The notes: generated from the sequence alone by a model not told the origin. Positions 50,210-60,513 are shown, counted from the first letter of the stretch. The stretch: DNA of 64,000 nt from Flavobacterium galactosidilyticum (GCF_020911945.1 NZ_CP087135.1:868001-932000), one strand, 5' to 3'. Made by a program: numbers and translations.

Positions 50210-51358
50210 TTATTTTTTGTGAATTAAACGGGTGAGTTTGATTGATAAATCGGTTAAAATAATTTTAGCGTTTCCATTACGCTCAATATGGTACATAGCA
50301 TCCGAAAGTTCTTTGAAAATATCATTGATGTTATTGCCATTTACAAAAGGAGCAAAATTCTCTAATTTGAATTTTTCTACTTGTGGTTCTATATAAACTA
50401 AGTCTTTCGCTTGATAATTTAATAATAAAGCTTGGCGAAACATATCAATACAAAAGTGCAGAAATTTTTTCTGAGTTTCTCTTCCTAAACCAGCAATTTG
50501 TTCACTCCACTGAATTAAATCTTGAATAGCTGCCGCATTTCCTTTGGCTCTAAAAGCGGCACGAACCCAATCAACAAACCATTTCTCAAAAAAAGTAGAT
50601 TCACTATCTGGCTGTAATAATTGTAGTGCTTTATTATAATTTCCTTGTGCCTGATGTGCTATTTTATGCGCTGTTTTAGACTCTATATTCTTATTTGAAA
50701 TTAAGGAATCAGCAATCACTTTTTCAGGCAAACCATTAAAATGCAATACTTGACAGCGTGATCGAATTGTTTGTATTATATCTTCTTCGTTTTCTGATAT
50801 TAATATAAAGACAGTTTTGTCAGTAGGTTCTTCTAGTAATTTCAATAATTTATTTGAAGCGGCTATATTCAATTTATCGGCCATCCAAATAATCATTATT
50901 TTGTATCCGCCTTCGTATGATTTTAGAGCTAATAATTTTAAGATTTCTTGAGAATCATCAACTCTAATTTCTCCTTGTTTGTTTTTAACTCCAAGGATTT
51001 GATACCAATCAAATAAGCTTCCGTATTTATTTTGTTCTAAAAACTGACGCCATTCCACAATGAAATCAATGCTTTTTGGTTTAGTTTTAACCTCGTCAGT
51101 GCTAACAGTAGGATAAATAAAATGCAAATCAGGATGCGAAGTTTTTTGGAATTTTATATTACAAGCTTCGTTTGATCCATCATTTTCAGCATTTTGATTA
51201 TTGCAAATAAGATATTGTGCATAAGCAATAGCCATAGGCAAAGTCCCACTTCCTTCAGGGCCTACAAATAATTGTGCATGTGGAATTCTACCTGTATCAG
51301 CACTTTTTGTCAAATGACTTTTTATATGTTCTTGCCCTAAAATTTCTGAAAATTGCAT
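50210..51358 (-). CDS. holB: DNA polymerase III subunit delta' (clamp loader)
   Basis: A 382-residue AAA+ clamp-loader subunit. The N-terminus FSEILGQEHIKSHLTKSADTG is typical. The P-loop reads GPEGSGTLP (33-41) without the usual GK[ST] lysine, as expected for a delta' subunit that does not hydrolyse ATP. IIWMADKLNIAASNKLLKLLEEP is the sensor region, and SRCQVLHF carries the SRC motif that reaches the neighbouring subunit. It heads a run with the DoxX-like and thioesterase genes. A TATCTTTG at 51363-51370 (minus) lies immediately upstream, so the mRNA may be leaderless. Confidence 0.9.
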   Translation of the reverse strand: MQFSEILGQEHIKSHLTKSADTGRIPHAQLFVGPEGSGTLPMAIAYAQYLICNNQNAENDGSNEACNIKFQKTSHPDLHFIYPTVSTDEVKTKPKSIDFIVEWRQFLEQNKYGSLFDWYQILGVKNKQGEIRVDDSQEILKLLALKSYEGGYKIMIIWMADKLNIAASNKLLKLLEEPTDKTVFILISENEEDIIQTIRSRCQVLHFNGLPEKVIADSLISNKNIESKTAHKIAHQAQGNYNKALQLLQPDSESTFFEKWFVDWVRAAFRAKGNAAAIQDLIQWSEQIAGLGRETQKKFLHFCIDMFRQALLLNYQAKDLVYIEPQVEKFKLENFAPFVNGNNINDIFKELSDAMYHIERNGNAKIILTDLSIKLTRLIHKK

Positions 51359-51643
51359 AAAGCAAAGATATAAGAAAATGGTTTAGTCTAAAATTTTAGG
51401 AGGCAAAGTTTCGATGCGGTTAAGATTCAAGTTAACGCTCAATGTGTGTTTTTCTTCTGAGAATTAAATGATCTCAATTTCATAATTAAAAACAGAGAAA
51501 TGATTAAAAAGAAGCATTATTTATAAGTTTACATCGATTTCGTTGCTTGAAATTTATTTTACATCGTTTGGCTTAATTTATTAATAATTTAAAAGTTCTA
51601 TATTTGTTATTCCTTTTAAGAAAATAAACTAAAAAATAGAGCA

Positions 51644-52831
51644 ATGAAAACTTTAAATGATTTCGATTTCAATAATAAAAAAGCCATAATAAGAGTTGAT
51701 TTCAATGTGCCTTTGGATGAAAATTTCAAAGTAACCGATGCTACCCGTATTGAAGCTGCAAAACCAACCATCGACGCAATTCTTGCTCAAGGTGGAAGTG
51801 TAATTTTGATGTCGCATTTAGGAAGGCCAAAAGGAGTAGAGGAAAAATATTCTTTAAAACATATTCTTTCAAAAACTTCTGAAATTTTAGGAGTTCCTGT
51901 TCAGTTTGCTTCAAACTGTATTGGTGAAGACGCAACTACTGCTGCAGCCAATTTAAAATCAGGTGAAGTTTTATTATTAGAAAATTTACGTTTTCATGCT
52001 GAAGAAGAAGCTGGAGATATTGCTTTTGCAAAACAATTAGCATCTCTTGGTGATATTTATGTAAATGATGCTTTTGGTACGGCTCATAGAGCACATGCAT
52101 CGACTACAATTATTGCACAGTTTTTTCCAAATGAAAAATGTTTCGGAATGTTATTGGCTAAAGAAATTGAAAGCTTGAATAAGGTTCTTAAAAATAGTGA
52201 AAAACCAGTAACTGCTGTTTTAGGAGGTTCTAAAGTTTCTTCTAAAATTACCGTTATCGAAAATATTTTGGACAAAGTAGACCACATGATTATTGGTGGT
52301 GGAATGACTTTTACTTTTGTAAAAGCATTAGGAGGTAAAATTGGTGATTCTATCTGTGAAGATGACAAACAAGAACTAGCCCTAGAAATATTGAGATTGG
52401 CTAAGGAGAAAGGGGTTCAAATTCATATTCCAGTTGATGTTGTGGCGGCAAATGATTTTTCAAATGATGCCGAAACTCAAATTGTTGACGTAAAAGAAAT
52501 TCCCGATGGATGGCAAGGATTAGATGCTGGACCAAAATCATTGGAAAACTTCAAAAAAGTAATCATGGAGTCTAAAACTATTCTTTGGAATGGTCCATTA
52601 GGTGTTTTTGAAATGCCAAATTTTGCAAACGGAACTATCGCTTTAGGAAACTTTATTGCTGAATCAACTACTAATGGAGCATTCTCTCTTGTAGGTGGAG
52701 GTGATTCTGTTGCTGCCGTAAAACAATTTGGACTGGAAGATAAAGTAAGTTACGTTTCTACCGGTGGTGGTGCGATGTTAGAAATGCTGGAAGGGAGAGT
52801 ATTGCCTGGAATAGCAGCTATTTTAGACTAA
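51644..52831 (+). CDS. pgk: Phosphoglycerate kinase
   Basis: Pgk makes ATP from 1,3-bisphosphoglycerate in glycolysis. The 395-residue protein has RVDFNVPLD (about 17-25), [50 protein letters not shown] and the nucleotide loop GGGDSVAAV. Length is normal. TATATTTG at 51599-51606 may be a -7 element, but no matching -33 is seen. The 285 bases upstream hold no gene. A terminator follows at 52897. Confidence 0.97.
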   Translation: MKTLNDFDFNNKKAIIRVDFNVPLDENFKVTDATRIEAAKPTIDAILAQGGSVILMSHLGRPKGVEEKYSLKHILSKTSEILGVPVQFASNCIGEDATTAAANLKSGEVLLLENLRFHAEEEAGDIAFAKQLASLGDIYVNDAFGTAHRAHASTTIIAQFFPNEKCFGMLLAKEIESLNKVLKNSEKPVTAVLGGSKVSSKITVIENILDKVDHMIIGGGMTFTFVKALGGKIGDSICEDDKQELALEILRLAKEKGVQIHIPVDVVAANDFSNDAETQIVDVKEIPDGWQGLDAGPKSLENFKKVIMESKTILWNGPLGVFEMPNFANGTIALGNFIAESTTNGAFSLVGGGDSVAAVKQFGLEDKVSYVSTGGGAMLEMLEGRVLPGIAAILD

Positions 52832-52896
52832 AAATAACTGTTTTTTGCGTTTTGAAGCACATACGAAACTAAGCATAAACAACATAAACAATTCTT

Positions 52897-52935
52897 AAAA
52901 CCTTAGCAATAAAGTCCTAGTTGCTAAGGTTTTTT
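52897..52935 (+). terminator. pgk terminator
   Basis: AAAACCTTAGCAA (52897-52909) pairs exactly with TTGCTAAGGTTTT (52921-52933) around an 11-base loop and is followed by further Ts. The rest of the gap to 53121 is AT-rich and shows no clear consensus promoter. Confidence 0.88.
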
Positions 52936-53121
52936 GTTTGTAATAGTATCAAATTGTATTTCAAAGGCGATTTTCAATATCAAATAGCTGAAAATTCCTT
53001 CTTATCAGACTAAATATTGCATTTTTAACAATATTTAAAGAAGTTTTTAGTTTAAACCTATTAAGTTTGTAAAAATTAAGCTTTGTAATCATTTGAAATA
53101 TAGATCTTTGATCGTAAAATT

Positions 53122-55167
53122 ATGAGTATAAAAAATACCACCCTATCCCTTTTTATATTGTTATCTGTTCAAGTATTTTCTCAGGAAAATGTTGAAAACA
53201 CAATAAGTGACAAATTTGAAACAAAAATATCCTATCTAGATTCCATCAAGAAAACATTTGTTAATAATGAATTAGCATCTCGTGTTGATAGCTTGTGGAT
53301 GAAAGAATTAACTAGCTTGGATTTATACAATACCATTACTGGAGATATTGAAAAAGTTAATATTGATGCTGCAGTAGATTATGAATTACCTACTGAACTT
53401 TTGAAAGAAAGACTGGCGGCAATGGACGCAAAATCTCCCTTTAATATTGAGTACAATCAAGGTCTAGAAAATATCATCAAATCATTTTTGAAAAACAGAA
53501 AAAAATCTTTCGAAAGATTGATGGGTGTTTCAGAATATTATTTTCCACTTTTTGAAGAGGCTTTAGCCAAACAAAATGTACCATTAGAAATTAAATATTT
53601 GGCTGTAGTAGAATCAGCTTTAAATCCAAGAGCCGTTTCTAAAATGGGTGCTACTGGATTGTGGCAATTTATGTATCACACCGGAAAACAATACGGTTTA
53701 AAAATTGATTCCTATATTGATGAACGCAGTGATCCTTTAAAATCTAGTGAAGCCGCAACGAAGTATATGACTAATATGTACAAAATGTTTGGCGATTGGG
53801 ATCTAGTTTTAGCATCCTATAATTCTGGTCCGGGTAATGTTTCTAAAGCAATTAGACGTTCTGGAGGTCAGAAAAATTATTGGAATATTAGAAAAAATCT
53901 CCCGAAAGAAACTCAAGGTTATGTTCCCGCTTTCCTTGCAACAATGTACCTTTACGAATACCACAAAGAGCACGGGATTGTGCCGCAAAGAGCGACTGTG
54001 CAACATTTTGCTACAGATACGATCATGATTAAACAACAATTATCTTTTAAACAAATAGGTGATTTACTGGATGTTCCTGTAGCACAATTACAACTTTTAA
54101 ACCCATCTTATAAATTAAATGTAGTTCCATTTTATAAAGATCAAAACCATTTTTTAAGATTGCCGCAAGAGAAAATAGCTGTTTTTGCTTCTAATGAAAG
54201 TCAAATCTATGCGTATGCTGAGCATGAATTAAACAAACGAGAAAGACCGTTTGAATCTACAAGAGCTTTAGCTATAAAAGATTCAGCTAGTCCTTCTGCT
54301 AAAAGTTCTAATGGTTCAAAAACTACTTATTACACAGTAAAACGAGGAGATAATTTAAGCTCTCTAGCTGATAAATATGATGTTTCTGCCTTTCAAATAA
54401 AAAAATGGAACAATCTTAAAAGTAACACAATTGCTTACGGAAAAAGTTTAAAAATAATTACAGGCGGTAATGAAGCAAAATCATTGAAGAAAGAATCTAT
54501 AATTGACACTGTTCCGTCTCAAATTATTTCAAAAAATCAGAGTATAGTAGCTAAGACTGCTAAGGAAGAAACAACTCTTACTAGAGGAGTTGCAGCTAAA
54601 GAAAACGCATTTACTTATTTAGTTCAAAAAGGAGATAATTTGTACACTATTGCACAAAAATATAATGTAACGATCGCTGAACTTCAAGAATGGAATAACA
54701 TTTCTAACGATAATCTTCAATATGGTGCTTTGTTGCAAATTGCTAGTAAAGAGTTAGAATCTAAAGAAGAGATAGCTGTTGTGCAAGAAAGAAAAGATAT
54801 TGAATATGTTGTTCAAAAAGGAGACAAGTTAAATGCTATAGCTACTAAATTTGGTAGTTCGTTAGCTGATTTGAGACTTTGGAATAAGCTAGCAGATAAC
54901 AAAATTTCTATTGGAAAAACTTTAGTTGTTGCTAAAGATGAGGTTGCAATTGTTACTGAAAAAGCTGATGTAAGTTCTTTTAAAACTAAATCAACTGTCG
55001 CTTCATCAAGTAAAAAAAGTGCAGCTGAGTACTCTGTTAAAAAAGGGGATTCCTTATTTAGCATTGCTAAAAAATATCCTGGAGTAACTATTTCTGACTT
55101 AAAAAAGTGGAATGATATTCGCAATGAAGATATTCAACCTGGAATGAAACTTAAAATTAACGGATAA
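53122..55167 (+). CDS. MltD-type lytic transglycosylase with four LysM domains
   Basis: A 681-residue exported peptidoglycan enzyme with a signal peptide (1-20, ending QVFSQ). The SLT catalytic domain spans about 150-260. The catalytic Glu is E164 in AVVESALNP; SKMGATGLWQFM and LVLASYNSGPGNV are the second and third SLT motifs. The C-terminal half carries four LysM repeats at about 403-445, 499-541, 562-603 and 637-679, each starting YxVxxGD. LysM binds peptidoglycan, so this is a wall-remodelling enzyme of the periplasm. The DUF4837 gene follows 47 bases later. Confidence 0.93.
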   Translation: MSIKNTTLSLFILLSVQVFSQENVENTISDKFETKISYLDSIKKTFVNNELASRVDSLWMKELTSLDLYNTITGDIEKVNIDAAVDYELPTELLKERLAAMDAKSPFNIEYNQGLENIIKSFLKNRKKSFERLMGVSEYYFPLFEEALAKQNVPLEIKYLAVVESALNPRAVSKMGATGLWQFMYHTGKQYGLKIDSYIDERSDPLKSSEAATKYMTNMYKMFGDWDLVLASYNSGPGNVSKAIRRSGGQKNYWNIRKNLPKETQGYVPAFLATMYLYEYHKEHGIVPQRATVQHFATDTIMIKQQLSFKQIGDLLDVPVAQLQLLNPSYKLNVVPFYKDQNHFLRLPQEKIAVFASNESQIYAYAEHELNKRERPFESTRALAIKDSASPSAKSSNGSKTTYYTVKRGDNLSSLADKYDVSAFQIKKWNNLKSNTIAYGKSLKIITGGNEAKSLKKESIIDTVPSQIISKNQSIVAKTAKEETTLTRGVAAKENAFTYLVQKGDNLYTIAQKYNVTIAELQEWNNISNDNLQYGALLQIASKELESKEEIAVVQERKDIEYVVQKGDKLNAIATKFGSSLADLRLWNKLADNKISIGKTLVVAKDEVAIVTEKADVSSFKTKSTVASSSKKSAAEYSVKKGDSLFSIAKKYPGVTISDLKKWNDIRNEDIQPGMKLKING

Positions 55168-55214
55168 TACAATAAACTTGTATAAATTTGGGTTTTATCT
55201 TTAATAGAGTAGCA

Positions 55215-56192
55215 ATGAAAAAAGCCCATTTTTTATTCTTTTTTGTATCATTACTTTTGTTTTCATGCAAAAACAATAATGATCAAATACCTCGTAAATC
55301 GTCGGGAAAGATTAATACTATTTCTGTTGTAATTGATGATCAATTATGGAATGGTGACATTGGCGATACTATTAGAAACAAGTTTGCATCTCCTGTAATA
55401 GGTTTGCCTCAAGAGGAGCCATTATTTAATATCAATCAATATCCAACTAAACTTTTAGAAGGTTTCATGACCGATACTCGAGCCATCATTGTAGTGAAAA
55501 AGGCAGCAGAGAATAAGTTTGAAATCATTAAAAATCAGTACGCATCTCCGCAAAACGTAATTCATATTTCTGGTAAAACAGCTTCTGATATTATTGCTTG
55601 TATCGAAAAGAACAGTGCTCAGATCATCCAGATAATTAAAGATGGTGAAATAGGTGAGAGCCAAAGAATAAACGAGCAATCATTAATTAATCCAACAGTA
55701 ATTGCTAATAAATTTCAAATTGAAATAAAAATCCCTACCGGATATTCGTATGTGCTACAGAAAAGCAATTTTATGTGGTTAAAAAAGGAAATAATAGGTG
55801 GAAATAACAGTCTATTAATTTACCAAGTTCCTTTAAATACTATTAAAAAAGAAGGTGATTTAGTCAGTTGTATTGTTAAAATGCGTGACTCAATAGGGAA
55901 TATGTACATAAGTGGAAAGGAACCCGATACTAATATGCTTACAGAAGAAGCGTATGCGCCATATCTATTTAAGAGCAGCCATTATGGTAGAGAAACTTTT
56001 GAAACTAAAGGTACTTGGCAACTAAACAATGATTTTATGTCCGGACCATTTATTAACTACTCCATTATTGATCCTGATTACAATCGAATTCTGGTGTTAG
56101 AAGGATTTTGTTACGCACCTTCAAAAGATAAAAGAGATTTAATGCACGAACTGGAAGCGATTATTAAAACAGTTGTTATTAAAAAAAGATAA
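55215..56192 (+). CDS. DUF4837 family lipoprotein
   Basis: A 325-residue protein from ATG 55215 with a lipoprotein signal (hydrophobic core, then LLFSC). The mature part contains SSGKINTISVVIDDQLWNGDIGD, FASPVIGLPQEEPLFNI and TDTRAIIVV. These are characteristic of DUF4837, a Bacteroidota-only family without known activity. The longer reading from a TTG at 55188 is rejected because it spoils the signal peptide. It follows the MltD gene and may be an envelope partner of it. Confidence 0.85.
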   Translation: MKKAHFLFFFVSLLLFSCKNNNDQIPRKSSGKINTISVVIDDQLWNGDIGDTIRNKFASPVIGLPQEEPLFNINQYPTKLLEGFMTDTRAIIVVKKAAENKFEIIKNQYASPQNVIHISGKTASDIIACIEKNSAQIIQIIKDGEIGESQRINEQSLINPTVIANKFQIEIKIPTGYSYVLQKSNFMWLKKEIIGGNNSLLIYQVPLNTIKKEGDLVSCIVKMRDSIGNMYISGKEPDTNMLTEEAYAPYLFKSSHYGRETFETKGTWQLNNDFMSGPFINYSIIDPDYNRILVLEGFCYAPSKDKRDLMHELEAIIKTVVIKKR

Positions 56193-56228
56193 CTTTTTCC
56201 TTTATTTGTATCTTAAAAATAACAAACC

Positions 56229-56675
56229 ATGGCACTACAGTGGAAAATTAAATCCTTTGACAATCTTTCAGTACACGAGTTATATGATTTACTTCGTTTA
56301 AGAAGCGAGATTTTCGTTGTGGAACAAAATTGTGTTTATCTTGATCTTGACGGAAAAGATAAAGTCGCTTTACATCTTTTTGGTGAATTTGAAGGTAAAA
56401 TAGTAGCTCACGCTAGGCTTTTTAAACCTGGAATAACTTTCGACAACTCTTCTATAGGCAGAGTAACTGTTGATGCCAATTATAGAGACCGAAAATGGGG
56501 TCATGATTTAATGCGCGAAGCGATTGCTGGGATTAAGTGTTATTTTGGCGAAAGCCAAATCACTATTGGTGCACAATTATATCTTAAAAAATTTTACGAA
56601 AGTCATGGTTTTGTTCAAACCAGTGAAATGTATCTTGAAGATGACATTCCGCATATTGAGATGATAAAGTCGTAG
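56229..56675 (+). CDS. GNAT family N-acetyltransferase (ElaA-like)
   Basis: A 148-residue acyl-CoA acetyltransferase. The pattern YDLLRLRSEIFVVEQNCVYLDLDGKD near the N-terminus is the ElaA signature, followed by SIGRVTVDANYRDRKWGHDLM, which carries the acetyl-CoA-binding loop (R-x-x-x-x-G), and FYESHGFVQTSEMYLEDDIPHIEM. Substrate is unknown. It ends one base before the stop of the convergent OmpA gene, with no terminator between. Confidence 0.9.
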   Translation: MALQWKIKSFDNLSVHELYDLLRLRSEIFVVEQNCVYLDLDGKDKVALHLFGEFEGKIVAHARLFKPGITFDNSSIGRVTVDANYRDRKWGHDLMREAIAGIKCYFGESQITIGAQLYLKKFYESHGFVQTSEMYLEDDIPHIEMIKS

Positions 56676-57485
56676 TTAATTCTTTATAATCAAAAATTCA
56701 ACTCTGCGATCTTGGGCGTCACCTTTGCCTAAAGGCGATTTATTTCCGTTTCCTGAATACTGCATTCTAAGCCTATTTATGCCTTTGCCATTGAGGTAAT
56801 TATAAACGGCTTTTGCTCGGTTTAAAGATAATTTAGGTTCCGTGGTTTCTATATCGATAGCATCAGAATATTTACTAGAAGTACAGCATACATGTCCTAT
56901 AATTTTGAACTCTAATGATTTGTGTTTCTGTAATAGAATTATAATTTTGTCTAATTCTTTTTTAGATTGCTCTGTTAGTTTGCTACTTCCAAGCAGGAAT
57001 AGAATATTATCTAGATAAATACGATCACCTACTTTATGGTTTTCTTGAAACGAATTATAAATTCCGTTTCCAAAACTATTTTTATTTACTGCAAACAAGT
57101 CAACTCTTCTGTTTTTAGAGCGAATTTCATATATATTTTCGAGTTCCTCTTTTTTCAAAACAACACGCCCTTTACCTTCAAAAACTATGATTTTGCTTTT
57201 ATTAAAACCATTTTCAGTAAGAATGTTTTGAACCGTTAAAACTCTTTTTTTTGATAGTTCATCATTATATTGATTAGCACCTCGATCATCACAATAGCCA
57301 TAAATTTGGATTGATTCGACTTTTGCTGTGTCTATTCTTTTTATAAAATTAACTATTATTTCTATTTGATTATTTGGAAGGTTGAACTTGTCAAATTCAA
57401 AATATACTGTCTCTATAGGTCTTTCTTGAGATGATAAATAGCCAAAGAAAAGTAATGCTACTATACTTACTAATAATCTATCCAT
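56676..57485 (-). CDS. Protein with two OmpA-type peptidoglycan-binding domains
   Basis: A 269-residue exported protein (signal peptide about 1-20). It appears to hold two OmpA-like domains in tandem. The first is at about 25-132 (ETVYFEFDKFNL, IYGYCDDRGANQYNDELSKKR, KNRRVDLFA); the second at about 150-269 (ILFLLGSSKLTEQSKKELDKI, IGHVCCTSSKY, LSLNRAKAVYNYL, AQDRRVEFLI). OmpA domains grip peptidoglycan. No barrel or lipidation signal is seen. Its start overlaps the protease stop by one base (TAATG), so the two are coupled. Confidence 0.85.
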   Translation of the reverse strand: MDRLLVSIVALLFFGYLSSQERPIETVYFEFDKFNLPNNQIEIIVNFIKRIDTAKVESIQIYGYCDDRGANQYNDELSKKRVLTVQNILTENGFNKSKIIVFEGKGRVVLKKEELENIYEIRSKNRRVDLFAVNKNSFGNGIYNSFQENHKVGDRIYLDNILFLLGSSKLTEQSKKELDKIIILLQKHKSLEFKIIGHVCCTSSKYSDAIDIETTEPKLSLNRAKAVYNYLNGKGINRLRMQYSGNGNKSPLGKGDAQDRRVEFLIIKN

Positions 57486-59122
57486 TAAATTTTGAGAATC
57501 GTATTGTATGCGCCAGTATTGCTCAAAAGAGTAGTGGCTCTCTTGATCTCAGCATTGTTTTGAATGTAATATTGGTACAAACCTTCTTGATATTGGTATC
57601 TTTTAATGATTTCATCTACCATTAAATTTTTAATCTCCTTTTGATTTTTATCTAGTAAGGTGTTTTCAGTTTTTTGAAGTGCATTCAGTAATTGTTGGTA
57701 TTCTACTAGAATTGATTCATCTAATTTTTCTTTTTTGGCTATAGCCAAAGTGTTTTTCAAAGCCAATTCCGTTTCAGTGTCGAATGAGAATTTTTGAGCT
57801 TTTACAAATTGTTTAAAGTCACTATAATCAGCATCAGAAATAACAGGGATTTTGTTACCTAAATTTGGATTTTTATAATAATAACTAGTAACATAATCGA
57901 AAATTGCATCGTTTCGTAACAAAGCATTTGTAATAGGGCTTGATTTACTTTCCTCTAATTCCACGTCAGGTTGAATTCCACCGCCATCATATACAGTTCT
58001 GCCTTTTCTGGTTTTAAAAGCGTTAAAGTTTTTCTCATCTGTTTTTAATGCTTTTCCATTTTGATCTTTTTTCGAATAATCTAATGCTTGAATACATCTT
58101 CCAGAAGGGGTGTAATAACGAGAAATTGTCACTTTTAGCTGGGTTCCGTATGTCAAATCTACAGGTCTTTGTACCAATCCTTTTCCAAAACTGCGACTGC
58201 CTAAAACTACAGCTCTATCTAAATCTTGTAAAGCTCCTGCAACAATTTCCGATGCTGAAGCACTTCGATCATTTACCAGTATTATCAAAGGAATTTGAGT
58301 ATCTACGGGATCTTGTTGGGTTTTAAAAGTATTGTTGTGTTTGTCAATTTTTGATTTTGTAGTTACAATAGTTTCATTTTTTGCAACAAAAAGATTACAG
58401 ATATTTACAGCTTCATTTAATAATCCTCCTGGATTATCTCTTACATCTAATATGATGCGTTCAGCACCTTCTTTTTTAAGTTGTTCTAGCGCTTCTTTGG
58501 TTTCTTGAGAAGCTTTTTTGTTAAAACGAGCTAAGACTATATAGCCGGTTTTATTGTCTATTTTTGCAAAAAACGGAACCGATTTTATTTCGACTTCGTC
58601 CAGAATGATTTGAGTTGTGTTTTCTTTTCCTTGACGAAGATATTTTATGTCAATTTTAGTGTTCTTAGTGCCTTTTAATAACTGTGAAGCTTCGTCCTTG
58701 TAATCAATTATTTTAACGTCGCCTATTTGTGTAATTTGATCACCAGGTTTTAATCCTGCTTTGTCTGCTGGAAAATTTTTATAAATTTCTTTTACGATTA
58801 ATTGGTCTTTTTTTCTGGAAAGTGTGGCGCCAATTCCGGTATATTCTCCAGTACTATTGATCTTGAATCGTACTACATCTTGCTCGTTGAAGTAAACAGT
58901 GTAAGGATCTAAACTGGCTAGCATTCCCTTTATGGCTTTATCCATTAAATCGCCTGGATTAGTTTCGTCAACATAATTTTTATTCAATTCTTTAAAAAGA
59001 GTGGTGAATACCTCTATTTGCTTGGCAATTTCAAAGAAATCATCTTTGAAACTGGTTCCAACAAACAAAAATGCCGAAGCGACGATAGGAATTATATATC
59101 TTTTTTTGAGTAATGCGTACAT
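57485..59122 (-). CDS. C-terminal processing peptidase (S41 family)
   Basis: A 545-residue periplasmic serine protease with an N-terminal signal or anchor helix (about 8-24). A PDZ domain lies at about 85-170 (GIGATLSRKKDQLIVKEI, AGLKPGDQI). The protease core has DVRDNPGGLL (227-236), the nucleophile S289 in DRSASASEI and the general base K314 in SRSFGKG, 25 residues apart as in the family. The C-terminal 150 residues are helical. It is 4 bases from DUF4349 upstream and coupled to the OmpA gene downstream. Confidence 0.95.
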   Translation of the reverse strand: MYALLKKRYIIPIVASAFLFVGTSFKDDFFEIAKQIEVFTTLFKELNKNYVDETNPGDLMDKAIKGMLASLDPYTVYFNEQDVVRFKINSTGEYTGIGATLSRKKDQLIVKEIYKNFPADKAGLKPGDQITQIGDVKIIDYKDEASQLLKGTKNTKIDIKYLRQGKENTTQIILDEVEIKSVPFFAKIDNKTGYIVLARFNKKASQETKEALEQLKKEGAERIILDVRDNPGGLLNEAVNICNLFVAKNETIVTTKSKIDKHNNTFKTQQDPVDTQIPLIILVNDRSASASEIVAGALQDLDRAVVLGSRSFGKGLVQRPVDLTYGTQLKVTISRYYTPSGRCIQALDYSKKDQNGKALKTDEKNFNAFKTRKGRTVYDGGGIQPDVELEESKSSPITNALLRNDAIFDYVTSYYYKNPNLGNKIPVISDADYSDFKQFVKAQKFSFDTETELALKNTLAIAKKEKLDESILVEYQQLLNALQKTENTLLDKNQKEIKNLMVDEIIKRYQYQEGLYQYYIQNNAEIKRATTLLSNTGAYNTILKI

Positions 59123-59126
59123 TGCT

Positions 59127-59969
59127 TTATGTTTTTTTTGTCTTAAATCTTTTTCTAATGAAGTAAATTATAGCAATTAGGAAAATTATAAACGGCCAAA
59201 TACTAAGCAAGTTTATAAATAAAGTCGAAATACTGTTGAATCCAGATTTAATAGCTGTCCAAATTTTCATTCCATAAGAGGCTGTTACACCACTTTGTTC
59301 AGCGATAGGTTTATAGAATTCTACAGTGATTGTGCTAAATGTAACTCGGTTTTGCATATAGTTCAACTGACCTTCTTTTGCTTCTATTTCTTCGCGAATA
59401 TTTGAAAGTTGTTTTTCAATTTCTAACATTTCCGAAACTTTAGTTGCTTTTTTCAAAAGTTCGAGATATCGATTTTCTAATACTTTTTTAGCTTTTAACC
59501 GTGCATCAATGTCTATATATTCAGCCGTTACATCCTGTGATGATATTTCTTTATTGTCGAAATAAACAACTCCTTTTGAAATAGATTGTATAAACACATC
59601 AAAATTTTCACTAGGAACCCTAATAATTATTCTTCTAAAAACAGATTGGTAATCCTTACCTTCTGTGTCATTTTGAATAGTTGCATTATAGCTCTTTACT
59701 GCATTTTGTATTTGAGTATAGGTAACCGTTAAATCATTGGTTTCAAAACGAAGATTTCCTTCTTTGATGATTTTTTGTTCTATGTTTTGCGGAATTTCTT
59801 TTGTTTGTGTGTTACTTTCGGCTTTGTCATAAAAGGTATTCGCTGCTGAAGCTTCTTTTGGTGGAAGTTTGATCTCCGATATTTTCATATCTAAACCATC
59901 GTCGGCTTTTTTACAACCAGAAAAACAAAAGAATAAAACAAAAAACAAGGCTATTGACTTCATAAACAT
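59127..59969 (-). CDS. DUF4349 lipoprotein with C-terminal membrane helix
   Basis: A 280-residue protein with a lipoprotein-like signal (LFFVLFFCFSGC, Cys19 or so). The DUF4349 domain includes IIKEGNLRFETNDL, SQDVTAEYIDIDARLKAKKVLENRYLELL and a coiled coil (KATKVSEMLEIEKQLSNIREEIEA). A transmembrane helix (about 247-270, LFINLLSIWPFIIFLIAIIYFI) and basic end RKRFKTKK follow. The combination of lipidation and a C-terminal helix is common in the family; function is unknown. It is 37 bases from rnpA. ATG 59963 is an equally good start. Confidence 0.85.
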   Translation of the reverse strand: MFMKSIALFFVLFFCFSGCKKADDGLDMKISEIKLPPKEASAANTFYDKAESNTQTKEIPQNIEQKIIKEGNLRFETNDLTVTYTQIQNAVKSYNATIQNDTEGKDYQSVFRRIIIRVPSENFDVFIQSISKGVVYFDNKEISSQDVTAEYIDIDARLKAKKVLENRYLELLKKATKVSEMLEIEKQLSNIREEIEAKEGQLNYMQNRVTFSTITVEFYKPIAEQSGVTASYGMKIWTAIKSGFNSISTLFINLLSIWPFIIFLIAIIYFIRKRFKTKKT

Positions 59970-60006
59970 GACATTTTAATGCTAAAAATACAAAAAATAG
60001 AATACT

Positions 60007-60387
60007 TTACTCTTCTTTTTTTATCTGCTGAATAAACTTCTCAAACAATTGAATCGTTTTAGTATTGATTTCTTCATAAGAAAGTCGATCCTTTGTTTGA
60101 TAAAAAAACATGAAGGAATACGGTTGGTCTAAATTATCTAGTAATAAGTGTTTGTTGAGTCGATAGGTTTCGCGAAGGATGCGTTTAAAATAATTACGAT
60201 CAACTGCTTTTTTGAAATTCTTTTTTGAAACAGAAACGCCCATCTTGATTTTCTGGCCTTCGCCAAAAGATCCCGATTTATAGACCAATCGCAACGGATA
60301 TTTAGATACTGATTTTCCTTCAGTAAACAATAATTCAATCGTGATTTTACTTTTTAGCTTTTCGTTTTTAGGGTATTTAAAATTCAT
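60007..60387 (-). CDS. rnpA: Ribonuclease P protein component
   Basis: RnpA is the protein subunit that assists the RNase P RNA in 5' maturation of tRNAs. The 126-residue, very basic protein has KNEKLKSKITIELLFTEGKS at the N-terminus and the family signature KKAVDRNYFKRILRETYRLNKH (the RNR-like motif is AVDRNYFKRILRE). Length is normal. rpmH is not adjacent, as is usual for Bacteroidota. It heads a run with the DUF4349, S41 and OmpA genes. Confidence 0.95.
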   Translation of the reverse strand: MNFKYPKNEKLKSKITIELLFTEGKSVSKYPLRLVYKSGSFGEGQKIKMGVSVSKKNFKKAVDRNYFKRILRETYRLNKHLLLDNLDQPYSFMFFYQTKDRLSYEEINTKTIQLFEKFIQQIKKEE

Positions 60388-60513
60388 TTTATTTAAAAAA
60401 AAGGCGTAAATTTAAAAGAGCAAAGTTACGATTAAACGTTGATGCTATTTATTGTTTTGGATTTAAATACTGCTAAAAATTTATTTCCTACTTTTGCAGT
60501 TAATTTTTAAAGC

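Noticed and set aside
51599..51606. TATATTTG upstream of pgk as a full promoter
   Set aside because: The -7 word is good, but no TTG lies 17-23 bases upstream, so only half the signal is present.
54328..55164. Repeated segments at the 3' end of the MltD gene as a CRISPR-like or tandem repeat
   Set aside because: The period is about 130-280 bases and the units translate as LysM domains with diverged DNA, so it is a protein domain repeat.
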